Origin: Deuterostichococcus epilithicus
Taxonomy: Eukaryota; Chlorophyta; Trebouxiophyceae; Prasiolales; Stichococcaceae
Direction: 5' to 3'
DNA length: 64,000 bases
Assembly (NCBI GenBank): GCA_033439295.1
Contig: JAVTLE010000005.1
Span: 1,724,501-1,788,500, forward strand
Shown in pieces: positions 40,801 to 52,002 of this stretch. The notes under the pieces are model-generated. The model saw only the letters and a program-made list of their open reading frames with translations, did not search any database and was not told where the DNA came from. How positions within the stretch are numbered: the first letter of the stretch is position 1; each line of letters begins with the position of its first letter. The position numbers and the translations under genes are program-made.

Positions 40801-43800
40801 CTGTTGTCTTCTAGTTTCAGGGTACTTTACGTGCACGAATGCCCTTTGGAACTCTCGGTGTTGTCGCCCGACTGACAGGCAGACTTCAGCTGGAGCTGGG
40901 GGCCACCTCTGACAGGCGCACCAGCGTCATTGCAAGTCGCCATGCATGCCGGTCCCGTGTTCCGAACGCCTGCCTCCGCCGGCGCGCAGGGGTGTCAAGC
41001 ATTGCGGAGGAGGACGAGGCGGCGTTCGTGGAGCGGCTGACGGCACGCTCGTCCGCTGCCATGAGTCCGCCGCCGGCGGTGGTGCGCCTGCGGCTGCTGC
41101 CCGCTGGCGGCAGTGGCGGCGACCAGGGCGGCCACGGCGCCGCGCCCTGGTCGCCGCCCTGCATGCTGGTGCCTGGCCGCCATGCCGCAGGCGCGCGTAG
41201 GCTCAGCACACTATGACACTTGATGTCAGCATGTGTCGCCGTGTCGTTCCACATGAACATGCATCCTTCGCCTTGAGGTGGGTGCATGCAAGTCCAGCAC
41301 TGGCAGACGCGTTTGAGAACTGCCACACACACGTACCAGCAGCTCAGAGACCGCAAGCAATGGCCCCTGCCGCAGGCGACTGGGAGCTGCACATCCGCAA
41401 GCAGCCGGGCACGACTGTCGTCACAGTGCTGCCGGCCGGCGCGGCGGCGCGCGCTGCTCCACCGCCACCCCCGCTGCCGCTGTCCGTCAACGTCTCCCTC
41501 GAGGCCCTGCAGCTGGACCTTTGGGACGACGAGCGGCAGCGGCTGAGCGGAAGGAGGCCTGGTGCGTTTTGCGGCGGTGGCACTGCCGCCGTCGCCTCCA
41601 AGGCCGGCAGCGCGCCGGGTGGTGGGGCAGACGCGCAGGGCACATTGGCGCAACTCGGCTCCCGCCTGTTCTGCATCAGCCTCGACAGCGTCGATGTGCA
41701 GCTCGCCCGCCGCCAAGTGACTGGTGGGTTTCATCCCCACGCGCACCCCAATACGCACCTCGAAAATCCATTGTTGCGTGGAAGGTTTGCTCAGAGTGTC
41801 AGCATTTCGGCATGAGCTGTTGAATGAAACACAGTGATGAGGACTGTGCGGCTTCCCGTCTGCGCAATTCCTTCACGACGATGACGTCTCAATGTTCTAG
41901 GTGCGACAGACAGGTCACGACACCAGTGCTCTGCGCCCTGGCAGGTGGCTGGGGTGTCGGCGTGCAGCTGCACACCGAAGTCGAGATGGCGGCAAAGGCG
42001 CTGCAGGTGGACAGCCACCTGCCACATGCGCACTACCCGGTCGTGTGCAACTCCCAGCCGCCGCAACTACTGCGGGAGCGCCGCGCCTCATCACGGCCGC
42101 CCTTCCTGTGCAGCCTCGAGGTCAGCTCCTCTGCCCCACCCTGCGTCTCCTCTCCGCGTCATGCATGCTGCGCAGTCCTGCAACGTCGATGACCGAGCTG
42201 CGGACATCCACAAGTTGAGATTCCCCTGCACGGTGGCTGCGCCTGCACAGCGACACTGGCGCCTCCAGGTGGCGACAACGACGGCGGAAGGCGGGAGGCT
42301 GCCCCTGGCACTCAGCAACACCTGGGTGCGGCGCGCGCATGTGGCGCTGCCTCCGCTGGCGCTGGCAGCCGACGATGCCCTGCTGACCTTTGGGGACGCG
42401 CTGCACCGCACGCTGCAGGCGGCAGACAGGCCTGCTCTCGGGTGAGCCTCTGCATGCTCCCCCAAGCTGGTTGTCTGCCCGTCCAGGTGTGGCTCGATGA
42501 CAGTGGACTCAGCGGCGGCATGCAACTGGCGTGCAGTCGCGTCGCTGCCGCTGTTCGGTTCCGTCTCCAGGTGCCATCCCGTCACACGTCTGGTGGTGCA
42601 GGCAGGCCGGCGGCGGCGGGCAGGACGGCAGCCCGGCCGCTGCGGAGGACCAGGCCGTGCGCGCGGAGCTGCATGCGGACGCGCTCATGTGCGCCGCCAA
42701 CAGGTGCGCACAATGAACGTTTCTCGTCACACTAAACATGCGTGCTCATCCTGGTGATCCCACGGGGTAGTATCAGCGGCCGCACGCACGCGCAGGCGCG
42801 ACAGCCGTTGTCTGGGTGCAGCCCTGCGACACTGGCTGCTCCTGGGTCGCACAGCATTCCTGTCCGGATCAGATCAGAGCTTGCTTGCTTGTGCGGTGAT
42901 CACGATATGACGGGGACATTGGGCTCTGATCTTCGACACCCTGAACCATGTGCAGGCTGCTGCTGGACGAGCTGGACGAGCTGGCCATTGGGGCGCTGGG
43001 TGTGCTGGAGCTTTTGGCCCTGAAAACCCTCGCTCCCTCTGAACCCTGTCCCAAAACCCTGAACCAGGCTGCTGGTGGAGGAGCTGGCCGTAGGGGCGCT
43101 GGCTGTGACGCTGGACGTGCACGTGTCGGAGGCCAGCCCGCGCGGCATCCCGCTCGACGCGCACGCCAGCCCGCTGGCGCTGCCGGCGGTCGCCGCGCTG
43201 CGCCTGTGGGCCTGGCCCGCGACCATGGCACGCGGCCTGGGTGCCGCCTACACCGCGGATGCACTGCTCAATGCGCCGCAGGTCCTGGGCTCGCTGGACC
43301 TCGTGTTCAACCCCACGGGTGGGTGTGCTTCCGGCAGATTCTACGCCTCCTTTTCAAACATGGCTTGTGGTCGAATACCCTTTTCCTTTCAATGTGTTTA
43401 TTTTCAGAATGCAATTCCCAGCACTTGCATATTGTTCTTGTCTTCAATCTATATGTTCCTAGCACCTTGCACACATCGCGCAAAGACAAAGTCTAGCCGC
43501 TGCGAGACGGGTGCAAGCATGTCGTGCCGGAGCGGCGAGGTGCAGCGCCGAGCGAGCCTGCCCTGTTGGTGCTCCGTGCATTCCAGTGCGGCGCCCCTGC
43601 GCGGCGTTCGGCACTGGTGCAGCTGTTATGCTGAGTCGTTGGCGGCAATTAGGAGCCCCACACTGGGAGGAAGGATCTGTGAGCGCCTCTCTTGACATGC
43701 GTGCAGGCCTGGTGCGCTCGGTCACGGCAGGCCTGGGCGACCTGATCGGGCTGCCACTGGCGGCGCTGGGGCGCGGCTCTCCCACCGCCTTCGTTGCCGG

Positions 43801-44194
43801 CCTGGGCACCGGCTCTGCCTCCCTGCTGCGCAACCTCTCGGGTGCCTCTGCACATGTTTTGCACACTTTTACATGGATGCATGGCTTGAAAACGTCTTGG
43901 GTCGCCCTTTTGGAGCGTAAGTTGTCCGCTGTGCTGCTGGAGTCATCTGGCGACAGTCACGCGTCAATTCCCCCCAGACCGGCCCTCCTGCCAGCAGCAG
44001 CACCTACTGGCATCAGCTCGCCTCATACTCAGCCACAACCAGCAGCAATCCGCGGAGCACGGTGGACAACGTTGGCCGCAACTTCTAACAGCCCCAGGGC
44101 GCACTGCCTTCGCTGCAGGGTGGACGCTGACGTCCATTTCCGGGTTTTCGGGCGCCTTCTCGCGCCTCCTGGAGCGCTCCCTCAGCGCGCGAGC

Positions 44195-44242
<48 letters not shown>

Positions 44243-45825
44243 GCGGCAGCCGCAGCAGCGCGCGCCCACCAGCCTGGCCGGCGGCCTGTCGCAGGGCCTG
44301 GCCGGCCTGTACGGCGGCGTGTCGTCGGGCGTGACCGGCATCGTGGCCGCCCCCGTGCAGGGTGCGGCCAGCTGTCTTTCTTTGCACAACCCTTGGGCGT
44401 GACTGGCGCAATCACCCATGCCTGTGCAGTGGACTCGTCGAGCTGAAAGCTTTACAGTCGCTATGTGCCCACGGCGTTCTTACATCGGCTGAACCTTTCG
44501 GTGCCTGCATCGATCCAGGCACACAACGGCGCCTGAGCCGCTGACTGAAAGCTGCCTTCTATTCCGATTGTCTGACAGGGCAACCCACTCCGCGTCCTTG
44601 TTGTGCTGCAGGTTATGTTGACGGCAGCGGCGTGGTGCGAGGCCTGGGGCGGGGCCTGGCAGGAGCGGTGGGGCTGCCGGTGAGCGGCGCCCTGGCGGCC
44701 ATCTCGGCCCTGTCCGCCGGCATCGCCGCCGCCACCGGCGTGTCGCCCATCGCCGTCACCCATCGCCCCGTCTCCGACCCAGGTGTGCCTCCGAGGAGTG
44801 TAACCACTCCACCATGCACAACGGCAAGCCTCCCATCTGGCTCCTGTGTGCTGGCCAGCTGCACGACTCCATTGCTGGCGCGAGCCTCCGCTGACACTGG
44901 CAGGTGCTGGTCAGTACGAAGTTCAAACCGCGTCGCCACGCCTGGCAGCACCCGGCCATGAATGAAGTGGTCTGGTGCCGGTCCCCCCGCAGGCGCGCCC
45001 CACCTGGCAGCACGGGCGTCGCTCACGCGGCTGGCGGGCCACGCCGCAGAAGCCGCCCAGCGTCTGCGGCAGCATCCGCATGAGCCCAACGCGCCGGCCG
45101 GCATCCTGCAGCGGGGCCTGCTGGCGTGCCGCCCCTCCTCCGCAGAGGCGGCGGTACTGGGCGTGGAGCACCCCGATGGCGCGGAGGTACTGCCACCCTG
45201 AAACCCCCTGGTGCTGAGTACGGCATCTGATGTTGGGCTGGGCGGGGCCGGTCGGGACATGAGCCTCGCGCGGTTGCCGCATGCTGGGCGTGCTTCTTGC
45301 AGTTGTTGGCCAACTGGCACAGCATATCGTCACGCAGGTGGTGCAGCTTGCGGCGCCGCTGGTGCTGCTGGCCAGCGGCACGCTGGCGGTGTGCGAGCAC
45401 CACGGCGCGACCCTGCTGCTGGCGCTGCCGCTGGCAGGTGCACTAATGTCTCATCCGTGCACGCTCTGTTGCCATGCAGCATGTCTTGCAGCAGTTTGCT
45501 GCAGGGTCGCCCTTGAGCCTTGCCTTGAAATCGAAATTGAAATTGAGTACCAACTGGCTGAAGTTTGCGCGCGACTGATGTGCAAGTGTCGCTCGGCCTC
45601 CGGCCCGGATCCTGCCGCTGTGATCACGCGCCTTCCTGCCATGCAGGAGCACATGTGCGCCTGGACGCGGCGGAGCGTCAGGTCATGGTGCGCGCTGCGG
45701 CATGGGCCGTTTGGGGACGGCATGACGGCAGCAGCTCTGGCAGCCTGCGGCTGACGCTGCGGCTCACGGAGTCCGACTGGCAGGCGTGGGCGCCACTGCT
45801 GCGGCAAACATGGCTAGCAGAGTAG
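28620..45825 (+). CDS. VPS13B: VPS13B-type bridge-like lipid transfer protein
   Basis: A very large rod-shaped lipid-transfer protein at membrane contacts; human VPS13B (COH1) works at the Golgi. ATG 28620 opens the chorein N-terminus (METLLTSAVNRLLRRFIKSA), joined to LYNLELDLQPLLEGVPFDVR, KLTVTVRWASLTIQ and VELDDVEVVLAVDKGSS. A giant exon, about 31122-33248, is interrupted by poly-Gly and poly-Ser runs. Middle exons show VPS13 adaptor/SHR-BD-like blocks, e.g. VPLFRLHNRLPVAVEWRLLQ near 38240. The C-terminal part is the strongest VPS13B evidence: GLVRSVTAGLGDLIGLPLAA and GLGTGSASLLRNLS (43707-43843), WTLTSISGFSGAFSRLLERS (44118), GGLSQGLAGLYGGVSSGVTG, then YVDGSGVVRGLGRGLAGAVG (44612). It ends LLRQTWLAE and TAG at 45823-45825. 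More than 30 exons; many borders are approximate. N positions lie at 39985-39991. Confidence 0.85.
31172..31206 (+). repeat. (GGC)n microsatellite encoding poly-Gly
   Basis: About 11 uninterrupted GGC units in the large VPS13B exon, read as poly-glycine. Confidence 0.9.
31759..31802 (+). repeat. (AGC)n microsatellite encoding poly-Ser
   Basis: About 14 uninterrupted AGC units in the large VPS13B exon, read as poly-serine. The pure tract makes length variation likely. Confidence 0.95.
42940..43107 (+). repeat. Local duplication of a splice acceptor and exon start in VPS13B
   Basis: 42940-43005 and 43057-43107 share CCCTGAACCA, then GGCTGCTG(C/G)TGGA(C/G)GAGCTGG and GGGGCGCTGG. The downstream copy continues into the real exon (VEELAVGALAVTLDVHVSEA); the upstream copy reads LLLDELDELAIGALGVLE. 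Confidence 0.65.
44196..44238 (+). repeat. (GGC)n microsatellite encoding poly-Gly
   Basis: About 14 GGC units within the C-terminal part of VPS13B, just after the segment ending RSLSARAG. They insert a long glycine run into an otherwise conserved region. Confidence 0.95.
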
Positions 45826-46201
45826 GCGTGGAGCTTCGGCAGAGCTCGGCAGAGCAGGCGGTTGTGGTTTTACTTGCAAAAGAAATTGATAGGCCGGCCG
45901 TGACCCCGGCCGTTGGCTTCAGATCCATTGATGTAGGTGCTCTGTACACAAAAGTTTCGCGTCAGCCGGCACACACTCGGGGGGCGAAACGTTCCAACAT
46001 TTGGGAGTTTCGGGCTGTAGGGTTTGCAGAAATTGGTAAATGACGGAGCATGTGACGATGGCATCTCATCATCTCTCTGCGCGCTTTTGCCGGCGTGGAA
46101 ACCTGTTGCCACGGCGTTTCTCGTTGGCACCACTGCTGAGTTGGCAGAGCAGCGTTCAAAAGTTTCCGATCTGTCTGTGTCTGCCGACGGTCGCCAGGAC
46201 G
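45826..46201. promoter_or_regulatory. Intergenic region, VPS13B 3' end to bZIP start
   Basis: 376 bases holding the VPS13B 3' UTR and the promoter or leader of the bZIP gene. An open frame in phase with the bZIP start runs through 46040-46201 and could extend the protein N-terminally. TTTCGCGTC at about 45954-45962 resembles an E2F-type site, but one match proves nothing. Confidence 0.35.
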
Positions 46202-48149
46202 ATGCAGGAGGTGCGGCAGTCGCAGCGGACGGCGAAGGCTAAGACCCAACAAGCACCCTCAACCGAGGCCCAGCCGGAGCAGCCGGTGTCACAGCCCGGC
46301 TACTTTCCGCAACCCCCTGCTGCCACGGCGCAGCAGCTTGCAAGCTTGTGGGCAGCTCACGGAAACGGCCAGGTATCACTGTTGTTACCCCTTGCCTGGC
46401 GTTCTGCAGTTTGCCATCTTGATCTGTCACTGACGCCAAAATCACCGCTCCGTCATGGTCACCGCGCCTTCAGTCGTGTTCTGCAAGCGTGGCGGTTCCG
46501 TCACGGCCGTCAGACCTGCTTAAGCCACCGGGGATGCAACAGAAGCTGCAAATCTCCATCGGCCCGTCGTCGGGTGCACAGACTAATATTGGCATCACGC
46601 ACGCGCAGAACCTACCAGCGGCCTTTTACAATGCGGGACTTTACGGGGGCATGCCGCTGCCGTACGGATTTCCCGGCGTCACGCCGCCTGTGGACGCCCC
46701 GGAACCAAGCCGTGGCGGCGACGGCATAGCCCCACCTGCGGCAGGCCAGGACCAGCCCGCCGGCGCCACGGGTCAGGTCAGTCGGCCGGCAGTCGATGAT
46801 GAAACCTCACAGACAGGCGGACATCAGCTGTCAAGATGTCGCTTGAACCGCATCCGCACATGCAGATGTATATAAAGATGTCCGTTCAACACAAAGCTGC
46901 GTGCGTCTGCAGGATGGCCAGGAGCAGGCTGGTGCTGCCGCCGCCGCCGCCGCCGCTGCCGCGGCAAGCCTGCCGGCAATGCTGAACTCCAGCCAGGCGC
47001 AGCACCTGGCCATGGCATTGTCCTCCGCGCCCGGGGGGCTGTCGGCGAGCAGTGCCGCCACGATCGCGGCGCTGCAGCAGCACATGCAGCAGCAGACGGC
47101 ACACGCGGCGCAGCAGATGCACGCGGCGGCGCCGCAGGCGGCGGCGCCGCAGCTGGGGCCGGCGCCAACGGGCACGCCGTCATCGCAGGCGGCAGCCGCC
47201 GCCGCCGCCGCCTGGCAGCAGCCTGCGGATGGGAGCGGCAGCGGCGACCTGGGCGAGGTGGGTTTCACGCCCTCGTCTAGGTTGGCTTGCGACCAAGAAC
47301 TTACTTGACTGCCTAGAGTGGATGATGCCGGGTGCCATGCCTGATTGCGGTCCTGCAAAGCGCTGCCCCACATGCGCTGGTTGGCCTGGGCGACCATACT
47401 GCACACAGGACGCGCGGGATGAGTCAGGGTGCTGACGGCTGTGCCCTCTGTCATGCGCAGCCGACGGACGAGCGGGAAGCCAAGCGGCTGCGGCGGAAGC
47501 AGAGCAACAGGGAGTCTGCGCGCCGCTCACGCATGAAGAAGCAGGCCGAGTGCGAGAGCCTTGCCGAGACCGTGCAGCGGCTCTCGGTGCGGCACCACGC
47601 CCGGCTGCTGAAGTGCTCCTGTTCCTCTTCAAACGCTCTCACTTTTGCCAACCAGCTCTGGGCCCCAACCGCAAGGTTGCAGCAGCTGCACTGAACTTGT
47701 GCAGCGCACAAGGGAAGGGGCATGTAGAGGCGTAGCAGCAACTGGGCTGCGCTGGTCGGCCCCTTCAAACGGTGTCACTTGCCCCACACGAAGAGCCGCT
47801 GACCCACCATTGGCCGCGTCCCCTGCAGGGGGAGAATTCGCGGCTGAAGGAGGAGAACCTGCAGCTGCAGGCCAAGGTGGATGTCCTCATGTCGCAGCTG
47901 CACGGCCAGGTGCGGCACCTTGTGCATGGCTCAGGCTCTGAATGTGTTGTGGCCCGGACGGGGTAAGCTGCAGCAAGACAGCGGCCATAGTTCACACCAG
48001 CCGGATTTGGCTTTTCCAAACCCTCCCCAACTTTGTGCTACAATGGAGCGCGCTGACTCGGACGTGTGCTGCAGAAGCCGTTTGCGCCGGCCAGCGCGCC
48101 CGCCCCCGCTGAGCCCCTGGCCCTCCCGCAGCCGGAGGCGAATGTCTGA
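46202..48149 (+). CDS. G-box-binding-factor-like bZIP transcription factor
   Basis: Nuclear DNA-binding protein of the plant GBF/group G bZIP type, expected to bind ACGT-core G-boxes. Six exons: ATG 46202 to about 46371 (Pro/Gln-rich, [20 protein letters not shown], resembling the GBF proline-rich domain); about 46490-46776 (Gly/Pro/Tyr-rich, [18 protein letters not shown]); 46914-47260 (Ala/Gln-rich); 47461-47586 with the basic region [20 protein letters not shown] and start of the zipper ([13 protein letters not shown]); 47827-47910 with the rest of the zipper ([20 protein letters not shown]); and 48071-48149 (Pro/Ala tail, ending in TGA). The N-x7-R signature of the basic region (NRESARRSR) is intact. 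A start further upstream is possible. Confidence 0.9.
46934..46967 (+). repeat. Poly-Ala (GCC)n tract in the bZIP gene
   Basis: A near-pure run of GCC/GCT codons gives about 11 alanines in the Ala/Gln-rich activation-type region. Confidence 0.8.
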
Positions 48150-48851
48150 AGCCGCGATGCGAGCGGGGACGTGACTTTCGAAAATCTCCGGCAGCTCCCG
48201 CTCCTGGACATCTCATAACGATTTTCGAACGCTTCAACATGCATCGCAAGAATGCTTGACTGACAAGTGACTGCACGTCTTGATTTGCCTGATGTCTAGC
48301 CGGGGCCCCTTGGCTTTAGAACGGCAGCTGCTATGGCCCAGGCTGCCTTAGGTGTTTGTTGGTGGCTGTTTCCCGGACTGCAGGTATTGCTGATTTCTAG
48401 GTCGATGGTCATGTTCGTCCTACGAGTGTGGGTGAGTTGGATTCTGCGATTGTGCTGCATTGCAGCGCTGATTTTCGATTCGAAAGACTGCGATCTGCAT
48501 CAAGTCTAACACGTGATCAATCTGTTTGACCACCCTGTACAAGTAGATGCTGCACAATACGCTGCGTCCCAGCACTACAGGAGACAAGCCATGAACACTT
48601 CATGCGGGCTTTTCCATCAGTGTCCCAGCCATGTCTTCGTACCAGCAAAGGACCGGCACATCTCATGCAGCACCGCACCTCATACGGTTTTGCCCTCAGG
48701 ATCCCAGCCTCGTCTCCACACCGGCAAAGGAGCGGCATAAGACGTGCCTGCAGACAGAGTAGGACACACTCAGGCGGCGCAGACTCGGCGAGCTTGCAAA
48801 CTCTGTCAATTTTTTCCGTTCCCCGCAGCAGATTGCCATCCAGCTATGCAA
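48150..48851. other. Convergent intergenic region, bZIP and transporter
   Basis: About 700 bases between two 3' ends. No gene-like frame was found. It carries an imperfect duplication at 48609-48739 (see next entry). The transporter's 3' UTR and the bZIP 3' UTR must lie here. Confidence 0.4.
48609..48739. repeat. Imperfect duplication of about 54 bp
   Basis: 48609-48663 and about 48686-48739 share the pattern TTTT(C/G)C...TCAG, then TCCCAGCC(A/T), TCGT(A/C) and C(A/G)GCAAAGGA(C/G)CGGCA. They match at well over half of positions and lie about 77 bases apart. Confidence 0.5.
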
Positions 48852-50940
48852 TCAATCACCGTTGGCACTGGTGGTGGTGGGCAGCAGGTGACGGCTGGCC
48901 GCTGCCGAATCCTGAAGTTTGAGAATCGAGTACCACACGATGCCGAGCATGGCCACAAGGATGCCGGACAGGCGCATCCAGGGCATTTCCTCGCCAAAAA
49001 GCAGGCACCCTCCCGTCAGAATGATGACGGTCTGCGGCAACATTGAAGCACCCTCTCATGGCTTCGATAACATAAACGATGGCTGACACCACCAACCTTG
49101 CAATTGGGCAGTGTCTGACAGGTTGGACACGACAGCTGCGGCGGCGCGGCAGGGACGGCGCACCTTGACATGCCCGATGACATTGTAGCTGAGACTAGAT
49201 GTAGCGCCGATGACCAAGAATGTTGACAGGCTGACAAGTAGTCCCAGCACCGCGCTGAGACCGATGGCCACACCCGCCGATGCTGTCATTGGGTACCTGC
49301 AGCGCCGGCTCATGGCTGGTTTGTAGGCGCTGGGAAGGTAAGTGTTCCTCTCCGCATGCAGGCTGAGCTTTCATACCACGTCCGCCCCCTTCTCAGTCAC
49401 CTCTCAGATTTGTGCTTGCATGGCCTGCGACTGGCTGCCAGCCGCTGCGACTTAGGGTAGCACTGCAAGTTCTCAGAGACTTGATGAGAGGTGAGTGCCT
49501 TCACCACACAACAATTGTTCTCACCCGAGGAGCGTGTCAGCGTCGCGCATGCCGGACCGCAGGCCTAGGGGCTCTGCCACGGCCACCAGCACGGCCAGCA
49601 TGGCCGCCGCGGCGGGGCAGTACTGCTGCAGCAGCTGCATGCTGCTGGCGCCCAGTTCCTTCTGTTTGGAGCCCGCCCAGATCTGCGCCGCGTCGCCACG
49701 AGCGCCGTGGGTCTGTCAGACGATGTCCGCACGGCGGCGGCACTCGAGTTCCTTGGCACGTCAGCTGTTCAGGCGCCAACTGGCCATGGCAACCACCAGT
49801 GGTCATGCCGTGGACTCATGCCCAAAGTTCGTTGGGCATTTACCTGATACATGGCTGTTGCGGCGACGGCGGCGGCGCCGATTGCGAGGCCACGGCCGCT
49901 GGCGCCCATGCTCACATCTGTCAGCGTGGACAGGCTGACGCCTGTCCAGTTACAAAAACATTGTTGTTTGGGATATTTTCTGTTATTACAATCCATTACT
50001 ATTATAAAATGGTTCTTTACTGTGATTTGACCTGTGCAGACAAGGGCGATGGCGGCGACGACGCGGGCCGACGCTGTTCTGCTGAACAGCATCCATTCGA
50101 AAAGTAGCACGGCGGGGGCGACCGCAATCTTCGTGATCTGCGCATGAGGGCGGCGATGTCAAAGGCCAGCAACCTCTAGCTTCCTTGGAGAGGCTTTGAA
50201 ATGCGTTGCAAGGTCATCGACTGCCACGGGATAGTCGAGCGGTCACAGCATGGCTCGGGCAGACGCACCTGATAAAACCCAACGGTGTTGATCTGCAGGT
50301 TCAGATTGCAGAAGACAATATAACCTGCACCGCCAAAGGCTCCACGCTCAGCAGCTCCAGCAACTGATACCGTCGATGCTCCTTCTGGATGCTGAGACGC
50401 AGGATTGCAGGTGATCAGTTCCAGTTTGAGCGGAAATGCTCCGCCGAAGAGGCCGGCTTGCAGCGGCTGCCACTCAGACCCACCTACAAATGCTGCCGCC
50501 AATGGCATGACCTTCCTGAGCGGCAGCGGTTTGGCCACAAACAGACCGAAGACCGAGGACAGCAGCCACATGCCCACCATCGTTGTGAGCGTGTGTATGA
50601 GCGTGAGTGTGTATGTGAAATGGAAGCTGTATTTCGAGAACACGGCCTGCGTCACATGAGGCGAACCAAAGGTGATCCAAAACATGTTGGGTGCATACTG
50701 GCCACATAATTGCCGGCGATGCCCTCGCAGCATGATCGGACCGCAAACTTGAGGATTCACCTTGTTGGCAAAGACCACCGCCGATGCGCTACAGCAAAAA
50801 TTCAAGTGGGTCACGACACGACGCGGCGCATTCGACAGCCAAAGCCAGGATGACGCTTGTGAGTGCGTGTGCTGCTATCACCTGAACACATTGAGCAGCC
50901 CGTACACGAGCGGCTTGGGGTCGACGATCTCATTTGGCAT
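48852..50940 (-). CDS. SLC35E3-like nucleotide-sugar/sugar-phosphate transporter
   Basis: A ten-helix drug/metabolite transporter of the TPT/NST group, probably in the Golgi, exchanging nucleotide sugars or sugar phosphates. ATG 50940 (MPNEIVDPKPLVYGLLNV) is followed by exons reading ASAVVFANK, AVFSKYSFHFTYTLTLIHTL (50645), YIVFCNLNLQINTVGFYQ (50330), ITKIAVAPAVLLFEWMLFSR (50135), LTDVSMGASGRGLAIGAA (49930), WAGSKQKELGASSMQLLQQY (49690), LLVSLSTFLVIGATSSLSYN (49235) and IILTGGCLLFGEEMPWMRLS (49030). TGA lies at 48854-48852. The NTVGFYQ, KQKEL..SSMQLL and TS..YNV.GH.K blocks are those of SLC35E3 and the plant URGT/UUAT group. Substrate cannot be told from sequence. About nine exons, one per one or two helices. 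Confidence 0.88.
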
Positions 50941-52002
50941 GCTGGGGCCAGCCCCATGCCGCTACATGCCCGCGGGCCGCTGCTGCCGCGGCCGGAAGGG
51001 TCGGAAGTATAAGCGTGCAACGTACTGGACACGTTGATCGCAGCCCTTTGCGTGTGTGTTCTCTGATACTTGGACTAATCCGAGCCAGGCGCGGGCACAG
51101 TGGCGAACAACCCGATATGATCTAAAGCTGCTGCAGCCGAGCGGGATACGCACCGAGCAGCAGGGTGCACTGCTCTGCTCTGAAAACGGCGATTGCAGCT
51201 GCAGCAGCTTGTGTGTTGCAGCGTCGTGCCAAAGGCCTTGCAGAAAACGGTTACGTCAGCAACATTCTCACGTTGAAATGCACAAGATGTGCACAAATTT
51301 GGTTTGCAACCGGCTCGCGCGTGCCCTTGGATACTCCGTGCGCGCTCATGCACGACCTGAAGTGCACGAAGCCGCTTCAGTGAGCTGCTGGCAGATGCGA
51401 CACTTCGCCGGTCCTGGACAACCTTGCGTAACGCAGCGCTCACCTACTCGCATCGGGCGGGCGTCCTCGGAAGGCCATGCGTGCATGAGCCTGGTCTTTG
51501 TCAGGGCAGCGGCCATTTCAGCTCTCGCGCTGGGTCCGACACGATCCGACCGAGCCGCGGTGGGCACCCTCAATAGGCTTCCCCTGCGCCTGAAGCTGCC
51601 CTGCGACTGGTATCCTTCGCTGCGGTATCTGAGACGTAGTTCAGCGTGCAGACTGAACGGCGCTGCGTGTGCGTACTGTGCCTCCGGTTGCACTCGTGCT
51701 GACGATGCGTTCGGGCTTGCACATGTCGCATCAGGCAGCAGCGGAGGCCGGAGCGTCAGAATCTGACTTTGCTTCTTAGACGACGGGGACCATCTTTGCG
51801 CGCTCGGGCAGCGGAGCGGCGCCGGTGGGCAGCCCAAAGCGGTCTGGTATCAAGACCCTCAGACCATCGGGGCAGCGCATGTAATAGCCCCATCGGGCCA
51901 TTACACAACCACACAGCGATTGGAGCTGCTATTACACAGCCGTGCAGCGCAGCTCGCGGGTCAGCCACGGGCATCGGGGCCAACACAGGCGTGCTCGCCG
52001 GC
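50941..52002. promoter_or_regulatory. Divergent intergenic region, transporter and FHA-PP2C
   Basis: About 1.06 kb between two diverging genes. A 236-codon plus-strand open frame (51056-51766) lacks any recognisable motif and I do not call it. A cluster of inverted TGTAATRGC motifs lies at 51880-51936. Part of 51775-52002 may be 5' coding or leader sequence of the phosphatase, since the frame is open. Confidence 0.4.
51880..51936. repeat. Palindromic TGTAATRGC cluster
   Basis: TGTAATAGCCC (51880-51890), a 4-base loop and GGGCCATTACA (51895-51905) form a stem with 10 of 11 pairs. A third copy, GCTATTACA, is inverted at 51928-51936. Confidence 0.6.

Noticed and set aside
42940-43075. Interstitial telomere
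   Set aside because: The CCCTGAA-like units are few and irregular, so only a resemblance is reported.
51056-51766. 236-codon plus-strand open frame between the transporter and FHA-PP2C
   Set aside because: It has no domain, no conserved-looking motif, many Cys/Arg/Ser typical of chance GC-rich frames, and the reverse strand is equally open.
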